Assembly: GCA_934045075.1 (NCBI GenBank)
Contig: OW203734.1
Location: forward strand, 10,737,516-10,801,515
Length of the DNA: 64,000 nucleotides
Direction: 5' to 3'
From: Yponomeuta sedellus
Lineage: Eukaryota > Arthropoda > Insecta > Lepidoptera > Yponomeutidae
Of this stretch, positions 40,127-51,817 are shown in pieces. Under the pieces are notes generated by a model. That model did no database searches. It was not told the origin of the DNA and worked only from the letters and a program-made list of their open reading frames with translations. The position numbers and the translations under genes were made by a program. How positions within the stretch are numbered: position 1 is the stretch's first letter; every line of letters begins with the position of its first letter.

Positions 40127-40388
40127 TAAGGACAAAAGTTTTTAATCAGTGCGTCCTACCCGTCGTGACATACGTAGCCGAGACGCGGACACTCACGGTT
40201 CGAACAGTCCAACAATTTAAGGTCGCTCAGCGAGCTCTGGACAGAGCTATGCTCGGTGCTTATTTGTGGGATCGAAGCCGAAATGAACTTTTTCGCCAGA
40301 GAACTAAAGTAAGCGACATAGTTCAACGGATTAGCAAACTGATGTGGCTCGCGGCGGGTCATATCTGCCGCGGAAGCGACAACCCTTG
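40127..40388 (+). pseudogene. LINE-R reverse-transcriptase C-terminus, interrupted
   Basis: RTKVFNQCVLPVVTYVAETR, FKVAQRALDRAMLGAY and QRISKLMWLAAGHICRGSDN belong to the same region as 27740-28033. The frame is cut after GSDNP by a P-tRNA insertion and resumes at 40900 (WDRLV, then the LINE 3' end). Confidence 0.75.
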
Positions 40389-40899
40389 AGATAATATTCT
40401 TTTTAATGCACTAACCCGTGCTAAGGACAATTTTAAAAAACCTATTTAGAAAACCTAATTTAAAGTTAAGATAAAGAATAATTTTATTAACAACTATAAA
40501 TAAGTCAAACGGCCGTACCTACGGATTGTGAATGGCCGCTACTTATTGTAATTAATTTCTAAATATAGCGTGCCAAAACGTACGTTCCGTAGGCCTTTCT
40601 TACGTAAGTTGTGCAGGTAAAATTAAAAACTAAGAACGACCGCCGCTAACAGAAAAACCGAACAGGTTTCCGAGAGCGGCTGGATTAAGAAACACTTGTT
40701 ATTTTACATATTTCACAAATGAAAAAAAAAAGCTAAAAATAACGTAATACAGAGAATGTTGTGAAGAGGTTCGAAATTTCACTGATGCCCGTGAGTCGCC
40801 CATTAGCTCAGTTGGAAAGAGCGCTGGCACGGATGGCCAGTGGTCGCGGTTTGACGCCCCGGCATGGGTGGAATTTTTAGCCTCTTAATAAGTTTTTAG
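40389..40899 (-). repeat. P-tRNA palindromic retroposon, copy 3
   Basis: An 8-bp direct repeat (AACCCTTG at 40381-40388 and 40900-40907) lies within the LINE. The left end is the reversed tail (AATGCACTAACCCGTGCTAA...CCTATTTAG). The right end is a forward tRNA-like unit ending in TAATAAGTTTTTA. About 290 bp of apparently unique sequence lies between. Confidence 0.78.
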
Positions 40900-41110
40900 A
40901 ACCCTTGGGATAGACTGGTTCTAGCGTGGTGAAGACCACATATCGGCAAACGTAGCCTAGGACGCCCCGTGACCAGGTGGAGCGACGACATTCGCCAAGC
41001 CGTGGGCAGTGACTAGAAGAGGAGAGTCGAAGATCGGGCTCAATGGCGTGTCTTGGGAGATGCTTGTGTCCAGCAGTGGACTGACACCCGCGAATTATGA
41101 TCATGATTAT
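40900..41110 (+). mobile_element. LINE-R 3' end, continuation
   Basis: ACGCCCCGTGACCAGGTGGA, GTGTCTTGGGAGATGCTTGT, CCAGCAGTGGACTGAC and a GAT-rich tail. It continues the fragment at 40127. Confidence 0.65.
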
Positions 41111-41124
41111 GATGAACCATTTAC

Positions 41125-41415
41125 ACATATCGTCGTCGTCGTCAGGCCATACTAGTCCACTGCTGGACATAGCCCTCCATTAAAAATATACATATATAAG
41201 CCAATAAATCTAGCATCGGAGTATCGGAGTGGTGGCCAAGGGAGGGAAGGAGGTTGGTAGGCAGACCACCGACACGATGGTCAGACGACATCGTGAGGGT
41301 TGCGGGCCAGAGATGGACCAGGTTAGCACAGGACCGTGAGGAATGGCGCAATAAAAAGGAGGCCTATGCCCAGCAGTGGGTTGATGTGGGCTGATTATAG
41401 ATAGATAGATAAATC
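41125..41415. mobile_element. Two further LINE-R ends in opposite orientations
   Basis: A minus fragment at 41125-41180 (reverse of TATGTCCAGCAGTGGACTAG) is followed by a plus fragment at 41216-41415, which ends GCCCAGCAGTGGGTTGATGT with a (GATA)n tail. Confidence 0.6.
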
Positions 41416-42890
41416 TAGCATCGTTGAACAGATTGTCTTGTCTTGATAGGCTAAAACAACTTAAAAATAAAAATATATATATATGTTTTTCGAAGCCACG
41501 GCCTTGTATCATAGTAAAATTTACTTATTGTATTATTGAAGGAGTCTTTGTTTTGTAACATTTAAAATTATTGTAATTTTCTTCGTTGCGTCATTTTAGT
41601 ATTTTGCTAAATTCGCAGTCTATATGAAACTTTACATATGAAACTACATAGAAAGTGACCTAGAAATGTCTCTTTTTCATAATTATTAATACCTCAACCA
41701 AATTTCGTAACAATTCAAACATTACATACTTGCCCTTATTTGAGATAATTGCACTACTACTAGCCTTACATCAGTCTAAACATACACATTTATTATAACA
41801 ACATATTATTTTAAACACGTATGTACCTATTTAAAATGGAAAAAGAATTGTTAATGCACAATATACATATCAATACAATAACAAAACATAGTTGTGGCCT
41901 CGCGAAAATGCAAAAAAAGATAACAAAATAATAAAAAAATACTATATTAAATTTGTAAAGCTATCGCACAAAACTCTAGACGAATTAAGTTGAAGTGAAG
42001 AATGTTCCAATATCATACTAATGATCTCACATGAATAACTCTACGATCAACAACTTTATAGTTTTGTTCTAGCAAAGACAAGCAGAAATTTTCAAGTAAT
42101 TACTTTGGAGAGGTTCTTAAATTAAGGCCGAATTTTAATGTGATGCAGCTTTTTGATAGCTCAGTATAAAAGCAAGGCAAGGCGGCTTAAGCGGCCATAA
42201 TTTAGTAACCATCTTAAAACTGGGTACTCAAGACTGTGTGCTTACCTCGACGTAAACGATGCGCGCTTACGAGGCGAGTTAATGACATAAAACCTAAGCC
42301 GCTGAATAAGTAAGCAGGCCCTCAGTTAAGTACGCTTCAAGTGTTGTGAGTTATAAATGAGGGCTATCACAACGTGGCTTAACACTTTAAGCGCGGTAGG
42401 ATCGACTAAATTATGCACCGGACGGTGAGCCGAAGACAAATTAGCCTAATAACACGAAATTAATGCGATCCCGATGAGACATTAATCTTGGGATAGGGTT
42501 AGGTCCAAATTAAGCTTTCCTATCTCAACCGACTTCGGTTGCAGTGCTACGACGTAGCAAGTTTCGTAGTAAGCTACGTAGACCGCCTACGAAAATATGC
42601 GTACGCTACGAATACGGATTCACTTGATTACTGTCTGGGTATTAAATTCTGTCTTCGAAATGCGGACAATGACTGACGTTGGCGCCTACAGAGTCAACGA
42701 ACGTTTTTTAGTGTGGGTCGTCCTATAATTGTGTTACAATAAAGTATTAAAATAAATTAAATTAAATAAAAATTATGATGATATGTTATTAAATATGAGC
42801 TCACATTCTGTTAGGTATGTTCTACCATGCAAATATGTTATTAAAGTTTATCCATATAATTGAAATATCGAAAATACAATTATGAATTAC
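41416..42890. other. No gene; apparently unique sequence
   Basis: One of the longest stretches without a recognised repeat. Around 42170-42620 the composition is more balanced, with short inverted motifs (CTACGACGTAGC, GCTACGTAGACCGCCTACG). I see no convincing reading frame or promoter. Confidence 0.4.
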
Positions 42891-42902
42891 AACGTCAAAT
42901 CT

Positions 42903-43080
42903 AAAAACCTATTTAGAGGCAAAAAATTTCACCCATGCCGGGATTCGAACCCGCAACCTCTGGCTATCCGTGCAACAGGTTGCGGGCTCGAATCCCGGCA
43001 TGGGTGAAATTTTTAGCCTCTAAATAGGTTTTTAAATTTGTCCTTAGCACGGGTTAGTGCATTAAAAATAAAAATAGTAT
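42903..43080 (+). repeat. P-tRNA palindromic retroposon, copy 4 (minimal)
   Basis: A 12-bp direct repeat with one mismatch flanks it (AACGTCAAATCT at 42891-42902, AATGTCAAATCT at 43081-43092). The arms share CACCCATGCCGGGATTCGAA and its inverse around a loop of about 17 bp. Only the right arm continues into TTAGCACGGGTTAGTGCATT and an A-rich tail. It is the simplest version of the family architecture. Confidence 0.85.
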
Positions 43081-43206
43081 AATGTCAAATCTGTCAAGTG
43101 CTAAATCTACGTTGTTAATCTTATACATTGTCAAGGTGAAATATAGTATAATTGAAATGTCAGTTAACATTCCATGACCTTTTCCTTGCTAATTGGGGCT
43201 GTTGAT

Positions 43207-43583
43207 CATCACCATCAACCCGTTATGTCCCCACTGAAGGGCATCGGTCTCTTCCTGAGGAAAGTATAGGCCAAACTCCACCACGGGGGCCAAGTCCGGG
43301 TTAGTGGAGGCTTCCAAGATTAGTGGCTCGTCTTACTGTCAGAACTTTTCAAGCCGCCCTAAGGCCTCTGACTTGGCTTAACGACTGCTATCTATCGACG
43401 GCAGCCGACATCAACTGCTTAAGGCCTTGCGAAGCACGGAACCGCTCGGATAAATGCCACTAGCGTTAATGACTGACTAACTAACGGTCACCCATCCATG
43501 CACTGAACGCGCCCTATATTGCTTAACCTTCGTGATCGTTTAAGATCACTCAGGCAGCCCGGGCTACGAGTCTAAAGTTGTGA
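43207..43583 (-). repeat. 5S-SINE, subfamily 2, in 42-bp direct repeats
   Basis: On the minus strand the head reads GCCCGGGCTGCCTGAGTGAT, AAGGTTAAGCAATATAGGGC and GGATGGGTGACCG, the closest match to 5S rRNA in the window. Direct repeats of 42 bp with a single mismatch (43165-43206 and 43584-43625, ending GCTAATTGGGGCTGTTGAT) flank it. Confidence 0.88.
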
Positions 43584-43625
43584 TAACATTCCATGACCTT
43601 TTTCTTGCTAATTGGGGCTGTTGAT

Positions 43626-44977
43626 ACTTTTTTGGATATCACTAGTTTCTATATTTAACTTCATTCAGCTTTTCCTAGATATAAACAAACTTAGCAAGTT
43701 ATAGTAAGTGTTTAGAGAATGAGGATAGAATTGAATAGAATATGCTAGTAGTAAACGAACAGTTTTATAAATATACTAATATAGTCTCATTCTTTTTTTA
43801 AACATATATAGCGTTCATTGCAACATCCTGCCAGTTGTTTCTTGAGCCCTGTTTCTGGTATATAAATCTGGAATATAAATAATTTGTTCTTCCTCAGTTA
43901 CCAGTGTATCGTGTAATATAGTTGTAAACATAACATCAAATAAATTATAGTTTACGAGAAACCGAGAATAAATGCTTATGGCATTAAGTCCGCCGCATTT
44001 TACGGTTTTATTGTTAAAATTCAAGTGCAATAAAAGTATTAACAATAATAATAAATCACTGATTAATTTAATAATCTTTGTTAATAATATATTGAATTCC
44101 TTTGAAACAAAAGATTGATCCCATCTTTTCAACAACTGCACTCATTTAAATGTAATGGGATGTCATTTGCAATGCAGATCCCGTGCGAACTTCTGTAATA
44201 ACTTTAACTTTCTGGGGAAACTGGAATTCGAGACTAAAATCGAATTTCTTTTTAATATTTTATGTTCCTCGTCCTTTGTGGAAAGTCTTTTGAATTCGGA
44301 ATGTTTTTCTTATATTAGTTACAAGACTCTGTCCAGCAACAGGGAATGTATAACTAGTACATTTTTATTAACAGATTCTAAAACCTGTGTTGTGTGGGAC
44401 TCCCATACAACACATGCATTTTATTCATTTTAGACATCATGTTTCATACAGACATTTACTGTTTAAGACCTACACAATCGATATCTAAATAGAATTAGGT
44501 TAGTTTTTTTTTTTCAAAACAACCGGGTTCGATTCCCGAACGGAGTACAGATGTTTTTTAAATTGTATGAATGCAGTTTTTCTTGTTATTAAAATCGATG
44601 ACATGGTTCCTCAGAACAGATCTTCGTATGTCTCATAGTTTCAGACTTTCCCATACTGACCGATTTGAATTAGACACCCTGTATTGCCTGTGCTACTTAA
44701 AATAGCAATAACATCCTACTAAATAAGTATTTAGGCAGGTTTAAAATTTAGTTGGTATGAGAACGAATAAAATATTTAAAAAAAAATTATATCGGCTAGA
44801 AATACAGAAGTGTCTCGGTACAGTCACGCCTATTAATTGCAAAGTTTTGTATAATTACATCTAATTTTTTTCTACGCCATACAATCACGATAGCAATCAA
44901 TTCACAATTTATATTTCAATATAATTAATTTTAATAAATCTCTGTAATGGGATGAAATTTTATTATTTTTTTTATGT
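43626..44977. other. No gene; two unrecognised frames
   Basis: A minus frame at 43815-44141 (108 codons, including a Leu-rich run) and a plus frame at 44155-44433 (92 codons) have no motif that I recognise. A stray box-B-like GGGTTCGATTCCCG lies near 44525. Confidence 0.35.
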
Positions 44978-45260
44978 ATTTAGCTTATCTAAGTCCCACT
45001 GCAGGGCACAGCCCTTCTCTCAGTGAGAGAGGATGGGTTTATTTATCAAGTGTACTTACCGCGTATCGATAATTCCAAGCGCTGAGGTATATGATCACCT
45101 GACACATTCAGGTACGCTCAGGATCCAATATCCTTCACTTTTTTGCGAACGATATCGCTATAACTTCACAAATGCACGTAACTTAGAAAACAAAGTCATT
45201 CATACATGCCGGGATTAGAACCCACTATCTCTCAAATTTGAAACGCGTGGTCCTGAATAT
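44978..45260 (-). repeat. SINE-B, near full length
   Basis: The minus strand goes from a decayed tRNA-like head through CTTAGTTACGTGCATTTGTG and the GAGAGAAGGGCTGTGCCCTG end. Confidence 0.7.
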
Positions 45261-46289
45261 GTATACTTATAACGTAGTGCCGCTCTCTAAAACCACTTCA
45301 CTGCCAGAGCTGTATTTTTTATGGATGTTTAAAGTACTTATAATTGATTTAGTAAGGAGAAGCTACTGAAACCGAAGAGAAATCATAATTAACTCAGATA
45401 CTAAGGATGCGGTAGACAAAGTTAGCTACGGTACAGCAAAGTACAGCTACCGAGTTGCAAGTTTTCTCGAGACCCAAGTTCGGGTACTCTCGTAGCTTGC
45501 TTCATTCATTTCATAGGACCATTAATCGCAATATTCTGAAGACATTTGCCGGGGAACTTTGATAAAGCACCCGATATTTATTTATGACTACACAATTTAT
45601 AAGCTGTCCATCATTGTAACTAAATTATAAATATTGACACGTAGAAAATGCTAGTACTAAGTAAGCCGCTTTTCCATTGTCTTCAGACGAACAGGGTGCC
45701 AGGCTAAGATCTCGGCTGGCCCGCACTCTGCATATATTTACACAAACCCTTTAGATCCTACGCTAGCTATGTCACAGAAGTGTAAATTTGCAGAGGGGTT
45801 AAAGTTACGAAATTAAAAAATCACACAAATTTTTCGTTGTTAGTGGAGTCAAGAAACTTGGAAAAGTTCTTACATATCATGTATATCTTTGGGTCGAGCG
45901 GTTGACCAATTTCTTATGCATGTTTTGGTATTGTCTTTAATGTATTATAATAACGATAAAGTTTTCATACTTAGCCTTCAATATAAAAACGTTATCCCTA
46001 CCTTGGGTCTTCTAAGGAGCTAGTTAGTGCCCGCTAGTCTATTGTTTTAATGAATTCAACTAACTTTACCCGCGCACCGCGAAGTGGCCTGTTCCATGTT
46101 CCTACGCCAATTGCAAATAGTTCAATGAACGAAACCGAAACTCGACTGGAGTCTGGAGGACTGACATAATCAAAATCTCCCAGACGAATCAGAAGTGCGC
46201 GCCTCATTCGATTTCGTGGTTAGCCCGCCTCATACTTTTAAAGGGCATTATGAAAAGGTAGCAGGCTTATTAATTTTACACAGTTATGT
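45261..46289. other. No gene seen
   Basis: No supported feature. Confidence 0.4.
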
Positions 46290-46375
46290 TTCACGCATGT
46301 ATCCCAGAGGGTAGGCTGAGACCAGGCACTGCCATGTGCCACGATCCTTAAATATCACCTTAGCTTCTTCAAGGA
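46290..46375. repeat. Interspersed repeat with GTATCCCAGAGG motif
   Basis: Shares CACGCATGTATCCCAGAGGG and ACCAGGCACTGCCA with 20095-20205. Confidence 0.5.
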
Positions 46376-46957
46376 AAAATAAACTCTTACATTATAGTTT
46401 ACTACACAGCTACTTTTCAGTATTAATAATTGGTGTGAGTCAAGTAATGATTTTTATAGATGAAGTAATCTAGCCATTTTTCAATCCACTTCCAAATTCC
46501 AATTCCATTTCCTCAGCCAATCAACAATCTCGCATTACATGTATCGTACAGTTAATCTTGGTATTTCATGGAATGAACAAGACAGGAACAGCCCGTCGAG
46601 TTGGCAACATTACCTACTGCTAATTTCAATACCGAATGAACTCAGCGCTAATTTGAATCCAACTTCTTTTTTTTATTGTTCCTCGTTTGACTGCCAGTTT
46701 CCTTTTCAGTGCGGTCGGATTTTGACTTTCGTGAACTTTTTTGAGGTATGCACTTTAATAACTGTATTGGCATAAAAAAATAGTATTTGAGCATATTGTG
46801 AATACGACGGTTATACACCCTTAAAAGGTTTTAAACTCCTTAAAGAACTTAGATTTTGAGATGACTCCGGTACTGGTTCTTATCAAACAAAATGCGGCAA
46901 TAAATGGGAGTAGTACCTACATGCAACGTTGCTTTTTGTGCCTCGGAGCCATCGTAC
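46376..46957. other. No gene seen
   Basis: A 78-codon frame at 46539-46775 has no recognisable features. Confidence 0.4.
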
Positions 46958-47135
46958 ATTTTACATAACATAACATTTACATACAAGCACATACATTGCT
47001 TCTAGCCCCACACTAGGATACCCTGTGTGATGGTAACCAGAAACAACGACATCACAAATATGTAGACATCCAAGACCTGGGGTTTTTTTTGTGCCCAGCC
47101 GGGGATCGAATCCGGGACCCCTTGCATGGCAGGTA
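46958..47135 (-). repeat. SINE-C, near full length
   Basis: On the minus strand, box B GGATTCGATCCCCGGC, ACCCCAGGTCTTGGATGTC, GATGTCGTTGTTTCTGG and GCAATGTATGTGCTTG. The orientation is opposite to the copy at 52619. Confidence 0.7.
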
Positions 47136-47368
47136 ATTTTTTTTCGTTGACGGTAAATATATACAAGGATGTAAGTAGGGTTTTCAGGATCATCTTCTAA
47201 ATGCATTTAACCACTGTTTGTATTATGTTGTATCGCAGAAGTCAAACATAACACAATACCCTTACAGTATAGTGTAGACAATAACTATTATCAACGAGTA
47301 TCTTAGGAATTGATTGTTCGTTGAGCTCTTGAAAAGTTAATGATCAATATGGTTAATATTGATCCCCA

Positions 47369-47582
47369 CTAAGCCGGCCTTAGGGTGACTTGAAAACTTC
47401 TGACAGTAACACCAGCCACTTCTTCTTTTCATGTCAGCGATTCGACCAATTTATATTTTTCCTGCCAGCCACTAGTCTTGCAAGGAGGATCGATCTGGAC
47501 TTGGCCCCCGTGGAGGAGTATGGCCTATTTCTTTATCAGAGAAGTACCCGTGCCCCGTGGGTTGGGTTGATGATGATGGTTA
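47369..47582 (+). repeat. 5S-SINE body, interrupted
   Basis: CTTAGGGTGACTTGAAAACT is separated by about 47 bp from CTTGGCCCCCGTGGAGGAGT, and the copy ends GGGTTGATGATGATGG. A further scrap of the family is at 47769-47813. Confidence 0.55.
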
Positions 47583-47813
47583 ATACTAACATTATATGAA
47601 TGTAATGTAGTTTATTCTAGTGACTATCGTTTAGGTAAGTGTGAGTCATAGAAAATGGATAATCTGAAAACCGTTTCTTTAGTATCAATTTAATCAGACT
47701 AGACAAAATCTACTAGAAAAAACCACTAGAATGTAAAGAAAGAGAAAATAATCAATACTTAAATTATCAGGAAGAGACCCCTGCCCCAATAAGGGGGACA
47801 TAGAGGGTTGCAA

Positions 47814-47974
47814 TCGCAAACGCAAATTTTTCGTACTATATCGAAACTCGAAGCGTTGAATTTTTATGATTCTTAAAAAAAAACTAATAAGCTTTTCTTA
47901 TCGGACGATGTCAAAATATTGATTCTGAAGAATCCACCTGAGACTAAAGAAGATACAGATCCGAATTCCGTAAT
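47814..47974. other. No gene seen
   Basis: No supported feature. Confidence 0.4.
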
Positions 47975-49125
47975 CTAAGATACAGAGTGCCACGAAGTGC
48001 AGCGTATTAGGCCCTCTGCTGTTTATTATATATATAAATGATCTACCAAAAGCAAGCTCTCAACCAATGACATTATTTGCTGATGATAGTACAGTGACAA
48101 TAAAAAAAAACATGGACATAAATCATTATGAATCTGACGTAAACAATTCTTTGACATCAATAATATCGTGGCTTTACAACAACAATTTAAAAATTAATTT
48201 AAGTAAAACAAATATAAAATTAATCATTTTAATCAAAGACCAAAAAATCCTTCTGACATTAAATTAAGTTATCAAAATGTAATAATAAATGAAGTGGAAA
48301 CTGTCCGTTTCCTAGGCCTAACAATTGATAGACAATTGAACTGGAAACACCACATCGATGAATTAAGTAAAAAAGTTAGTAGTTCTGCTTATATTCTTTT
48401 CAAACTAAGTTCATCAGTTAGTACAGATACATTACTTGCAGCATATCATGGCCTCGCTGAATCTGTATTTAGATATGGCATTATCTTCTGGGGAAACTCA
48501 ACAAACAAAGAAATAGCTTTTAAAATGCAAAAACGCTGTATACGTTCAATGTTTCACATTAAACCCATTGACACCTGCAGACATCTATTTGTGACACACC
48601 ATATTCTAACACTTCCGGCTTTATACATATTTGAAGTAGCTGTGTTCGTAAAAAGTAACCCTGAACTGTTTCCACGTCTGTCTGCAACGGTAATCAGAAA
48701 CAGACGTGATGAAAGTAAATTACGTTTACAGCCGGCGAAGACAGCTTTATTGGGCAAAAGCATTATATGCATGGCTCCTATAATATATAATAAAATACCA
48801 TCAAGTTATAAACAATTAGATACTAATTTATTTAAGATAAGGTTAAAAAAAATGTTAATTGACAAATGTTATTATAATCTCAATGAATTTCTAAATGACA
48901 AATTTTAATCTGACATTGTATTTCGACATACTTTTTATGACTTGATGTTCATGGCGAGCCTCTCCTATTTGCACGCTACTCTTGGCAAAACATGTTGGAC
49001 CAAAATATATATGACGACAATGTTATAATTTTTATAATTTAAGACCTTGATAATGCATGTTACTGTAATATTATTGACACATGTTTATGCAAATAAATAT
49101 ATCTTTATCTTTATATATCTACTGA
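47975..49125 (+). pseudogene. Second non-LTR reverse transcriptase, C-terminal half
   Basis: A decayed motif B (GVPRSA-like at about 47980) and YINDLPKA precede TLFADDSTVTIKK (active-site FADD, about 48080). After a frameshift near 48265 the frame 48294-48908 is open: FLGLTIDRQLNWKHHIDELS, AAYHGLAESVFRYGIIFWGN, ending MLIDKCYYNLNEFLND. It is related to 29632-31719 but clearly diverged. The 3' UTR ends in a (TTTATC)-rich tail near 49125. The endonuclease and fingers region are missing. Confidence 0.82.
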
Positions 49126-49403
49126 CAAGTTTTGGGTCTCCAAAACATAAACGCTCATAAGCTTTTAGTAGCCTGCTGCTTTACCGAGGCCGAAACCAAT
49201 AAAACTCAGTCTCCGTCAGCATGCGCAATTCAATACCCAATTAATTACATATGTTCTTCTCGTCCAAGAGCCAACAGCTTGCCAGACAAAAGACAAAAGA
49301 AAAATAAACACGCCCCGTAATCCTTTTCAGGACTGCCCCTTTGAGAGTCATATATAACATCGTGTACCGGATATTTTCCACCCAGTGAATTATATGGCGG
49401 GGC
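49126..49403. other. No gene seen
   Basis: A 62-codon frame at 49132-49320 is not recognisable. Confidence 0.4.
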
Positions 49404-50150
49404 GCCAATTAATTGTTAAGACTACACTAAACTAGCGTCTCGTGAGAGCTTCGCCGAAAGTAATTACGCGGCAACATGATTTGATAAGGGATTCACCGGA
49501 GACTATCGGATTTACTCAGCCTGCATGGAGAGTAAAGAGTTATGGTTGTTTGTCATAATATGATAGAATATGAACCCCGGCTGGGGACAAAAAAAAACCA
49601 GGTATAAGATGTTACATGTTTGTGATGTCGCTGTTTCTGGTTCCTACGACACAGGGTATCCTAGTGTGAGGCCAGGAGCAATGTATGTGCCTGTCTGTAT
49701 GTAAATGTTATGTTATTATTAGTTTAGTTCCGGATTCAATCACTTGATTTTTTATGGGTATTGTGCGACCAGGTTTTGCTCTGATTCGCAGAGCTTAGTA
49801 GTGAGTAAAGACGGAGTTCGCGTCGTCGGTTGCTCGTCTCTGACCACAGAGTACTTTCCTATATAGTGCATCTGACTACAGGGGAGTCCGCGGCGCGCCT
49901 GAGCAGAGGTGTGGGGCGCGGGGGTGTGTGGGCATCGGCAACTGCTGCGGGAGACTCACACGCATGCCTTCCTTCCTTGATGTTTTCTCTTCGTCAATCT
50001 CCCTAGGCATCAAGGCGCAGGGTACGCACAGCTTACGACACCATCTGTAAAACCGGCTCCCAGGCTGCCGCCCTGTAAAGCCCAACCACGGTATCTATTG
50101 AAACTAATTTAATAATCTATAGTGCTTACGAAAGTTTTAGGTTTAAAACT
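49404..50150. repeat. Local segmental duplication, copy 1
   Basis: About 747 bp match 50181-50892 in the same orientation, starting GCCAATTAATTGTTAAG and ending GGTTTAAAACT. Each carries a SINE-C at the same internal position (about 49566-49700), so the SINE was present before duplication. A GC-rich block (49880-50080) holds a 69-codon minus frame that is not clearly conserved in copy 2. Confidence 0.85.
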
Positions 50151-50180
50151 AAACATTTCTTATTTAAATAAGTAAAAAAT

Positions 50181-50892
50181 GCCAATTGATGGTTAAGATT
50201 ACATTAAACTAGCGTCTCGTGAGAGCTTCGCCGTAAGTAGTTACGCGGCAACATGATTTGATAAGGGATTCGCCGGAGACTCTCGGATTTACTCAGCCTG
50301 TATGGAGAGTAAAGAGTTATGGTTGTTTATCATAATATGATAGAATATGAACCCCGGCTGGGGACAAAACAAAACCAGGTATAAGATGTTTATATGTTTG
50401 TGATGTCGCTGTGTCTGATTCCCATGAGGGTATCCTAGTGTGGGGCCAGAAGTAATGGATGTATCTGTGTGTAAATGTTATGTTAGTACTAATTTCATTC
50501 CGGATTCACTCACTTGATTTTTATGGAAATTGTCCGATCAGGTTTCTCTCTGATTCGCTGAGCTTAATCATAGTGAGTAGCGACGGAGCTCCTGTGGTCG
50601 GTTGCTCGTTTCTGACCACAGATTACTCTACTACTCGTATAATACTGTCTCTGAATCCAGCCCGCGGCGCACCCGCACAGAGGTGAGGTATCGGCAACTG
50701 CTGCGGGAGACTCCCGCGCATGCCAGCCGCGAAGATTGATGTCTCCTCGTCGTTAATGTCTCAGACATGAAGGCGCAGAGAGCGCGCACCATCATCCGCA
50801 AAACTGGCCTCCAGGCCGCCGCCCCGTAAAGCCCAACTCAGTCTCTATTGAAACTAGATTGTAGCGGTTACGAAAGTTTTTGGTTTAAAACT
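50181..50892. repeat. Local segmental duplication, copy 2
   Basis: In tandem with copy 1, with a spacer of only 30 bp. Shared blocks include AACTAGCGTCTCGTGAGAGC, GCGGCAACATGATTTGATAA and GGCAACTGCTGCGGGAGACT. Several deletions of 5-40 bp separate the two. Confidence 0.85.
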
Positions 50893-51236
50893 ATGGTTGT
50901 ATGTTACAGTCAAAACTTTTAAACGGCCAAAAACGAATTTTGACAGAAAATAAATTTTAGCAGAAAAAATAAATAAAATTCTAATATGTATCCAACAATG
51001 TCGAGTTGGTTTTAGGTCTTACATGTTCAACCTCACACGCTCCTTCGCGCTCCGCTACGCACTTCGTCGCACCTATATTTTTGCTGTCGCAGATTGAGTG
51101 ACCCATCATTTTAGGTGTTTTTACCATTTGGTATTTCAAATGTAAGCTTTGGTCAAAAGTACTTTTGTTTGATTTTAGCAGTCAACCGTTTAAGAGTTTT
51201 GACTGCGACGTATACATTATTTAAATAAATAGATAA
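50893..51236. other. No gene seen
   Basis: No supported feature. Confidence 0.4.
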
Positions 51237-51330
51237 ATAGAGAAAACTTTATTGTACATGAAAACGGAAATTACACAGATATTTCTTAACCTAAGAGTAC
51301 AGACGGCGGCCTTATCGCTAAATATATAAT
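51237..51330 (-). mobile_element. LINE 3' UTR tail, reversed
   Basis: On the minus strand, GCGATAAGGCCGCCGTCTGT leads to TACAATAAAGTT and an AT-rich tail, as at 4518-4627. Confidence 0.55.
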
Positions 51331-51691
51331 TATGAGTAAGTAACAGAGGAACTATCTAAGTTGTAGAAGAACCTTTTGCTAGATAATACTAATTTAGCGT
51401 ATCTATTGTGTTAGCGTCACTTTTTTTATTATTAATATTATATTACTTCTCATTGTAAAGGTCTACGGCTGTAGTACCTACATTATGTCTATTTACATCT
51501 GTATGTTTTCAAATTTTATCTGTAATTGTATCTGTTTCTTACATAAAATAAAAGTACTTAAGAGTTCCGTTGCCTGTTCTTATTACACAATGTAAGGTAC
51601 TCCTATGATTGGCCCTTATAAGTAAATTTAATCTTAATGTATTTTATAAATTTCAGTGGTTTGTTGTTGGATTACTAAATAAATAAGAAAA

Positions 51692-51817
51692 GCTGGCATC
51701 TCGTCATAGCTTTATCGATAGTAATTACGCGGCAACGTGATGTGATAAGGGAATCGGCGGAGATTCGCCGATTCAGTAATCCTGCGTGGAGAATAAAGTT
51801 ATGGTGGTTTATCGCAC
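51692..51817. repeat. Diverged third copy of the duplicated block
   Basis: GTAATTACGCGGCAACGTGA and GTGGAGAATAAAGTTATGGT match the first part of copies 1 and 2. It lacks the SINE-C, so it split off before that insertion or lost it. Confidence 0.6.

Noticed and set aside
43815..44141. 108-codon minus frame
   Set aside because: Leu-rich and unrecognised, with no splice or start context strong enough to call a gene.
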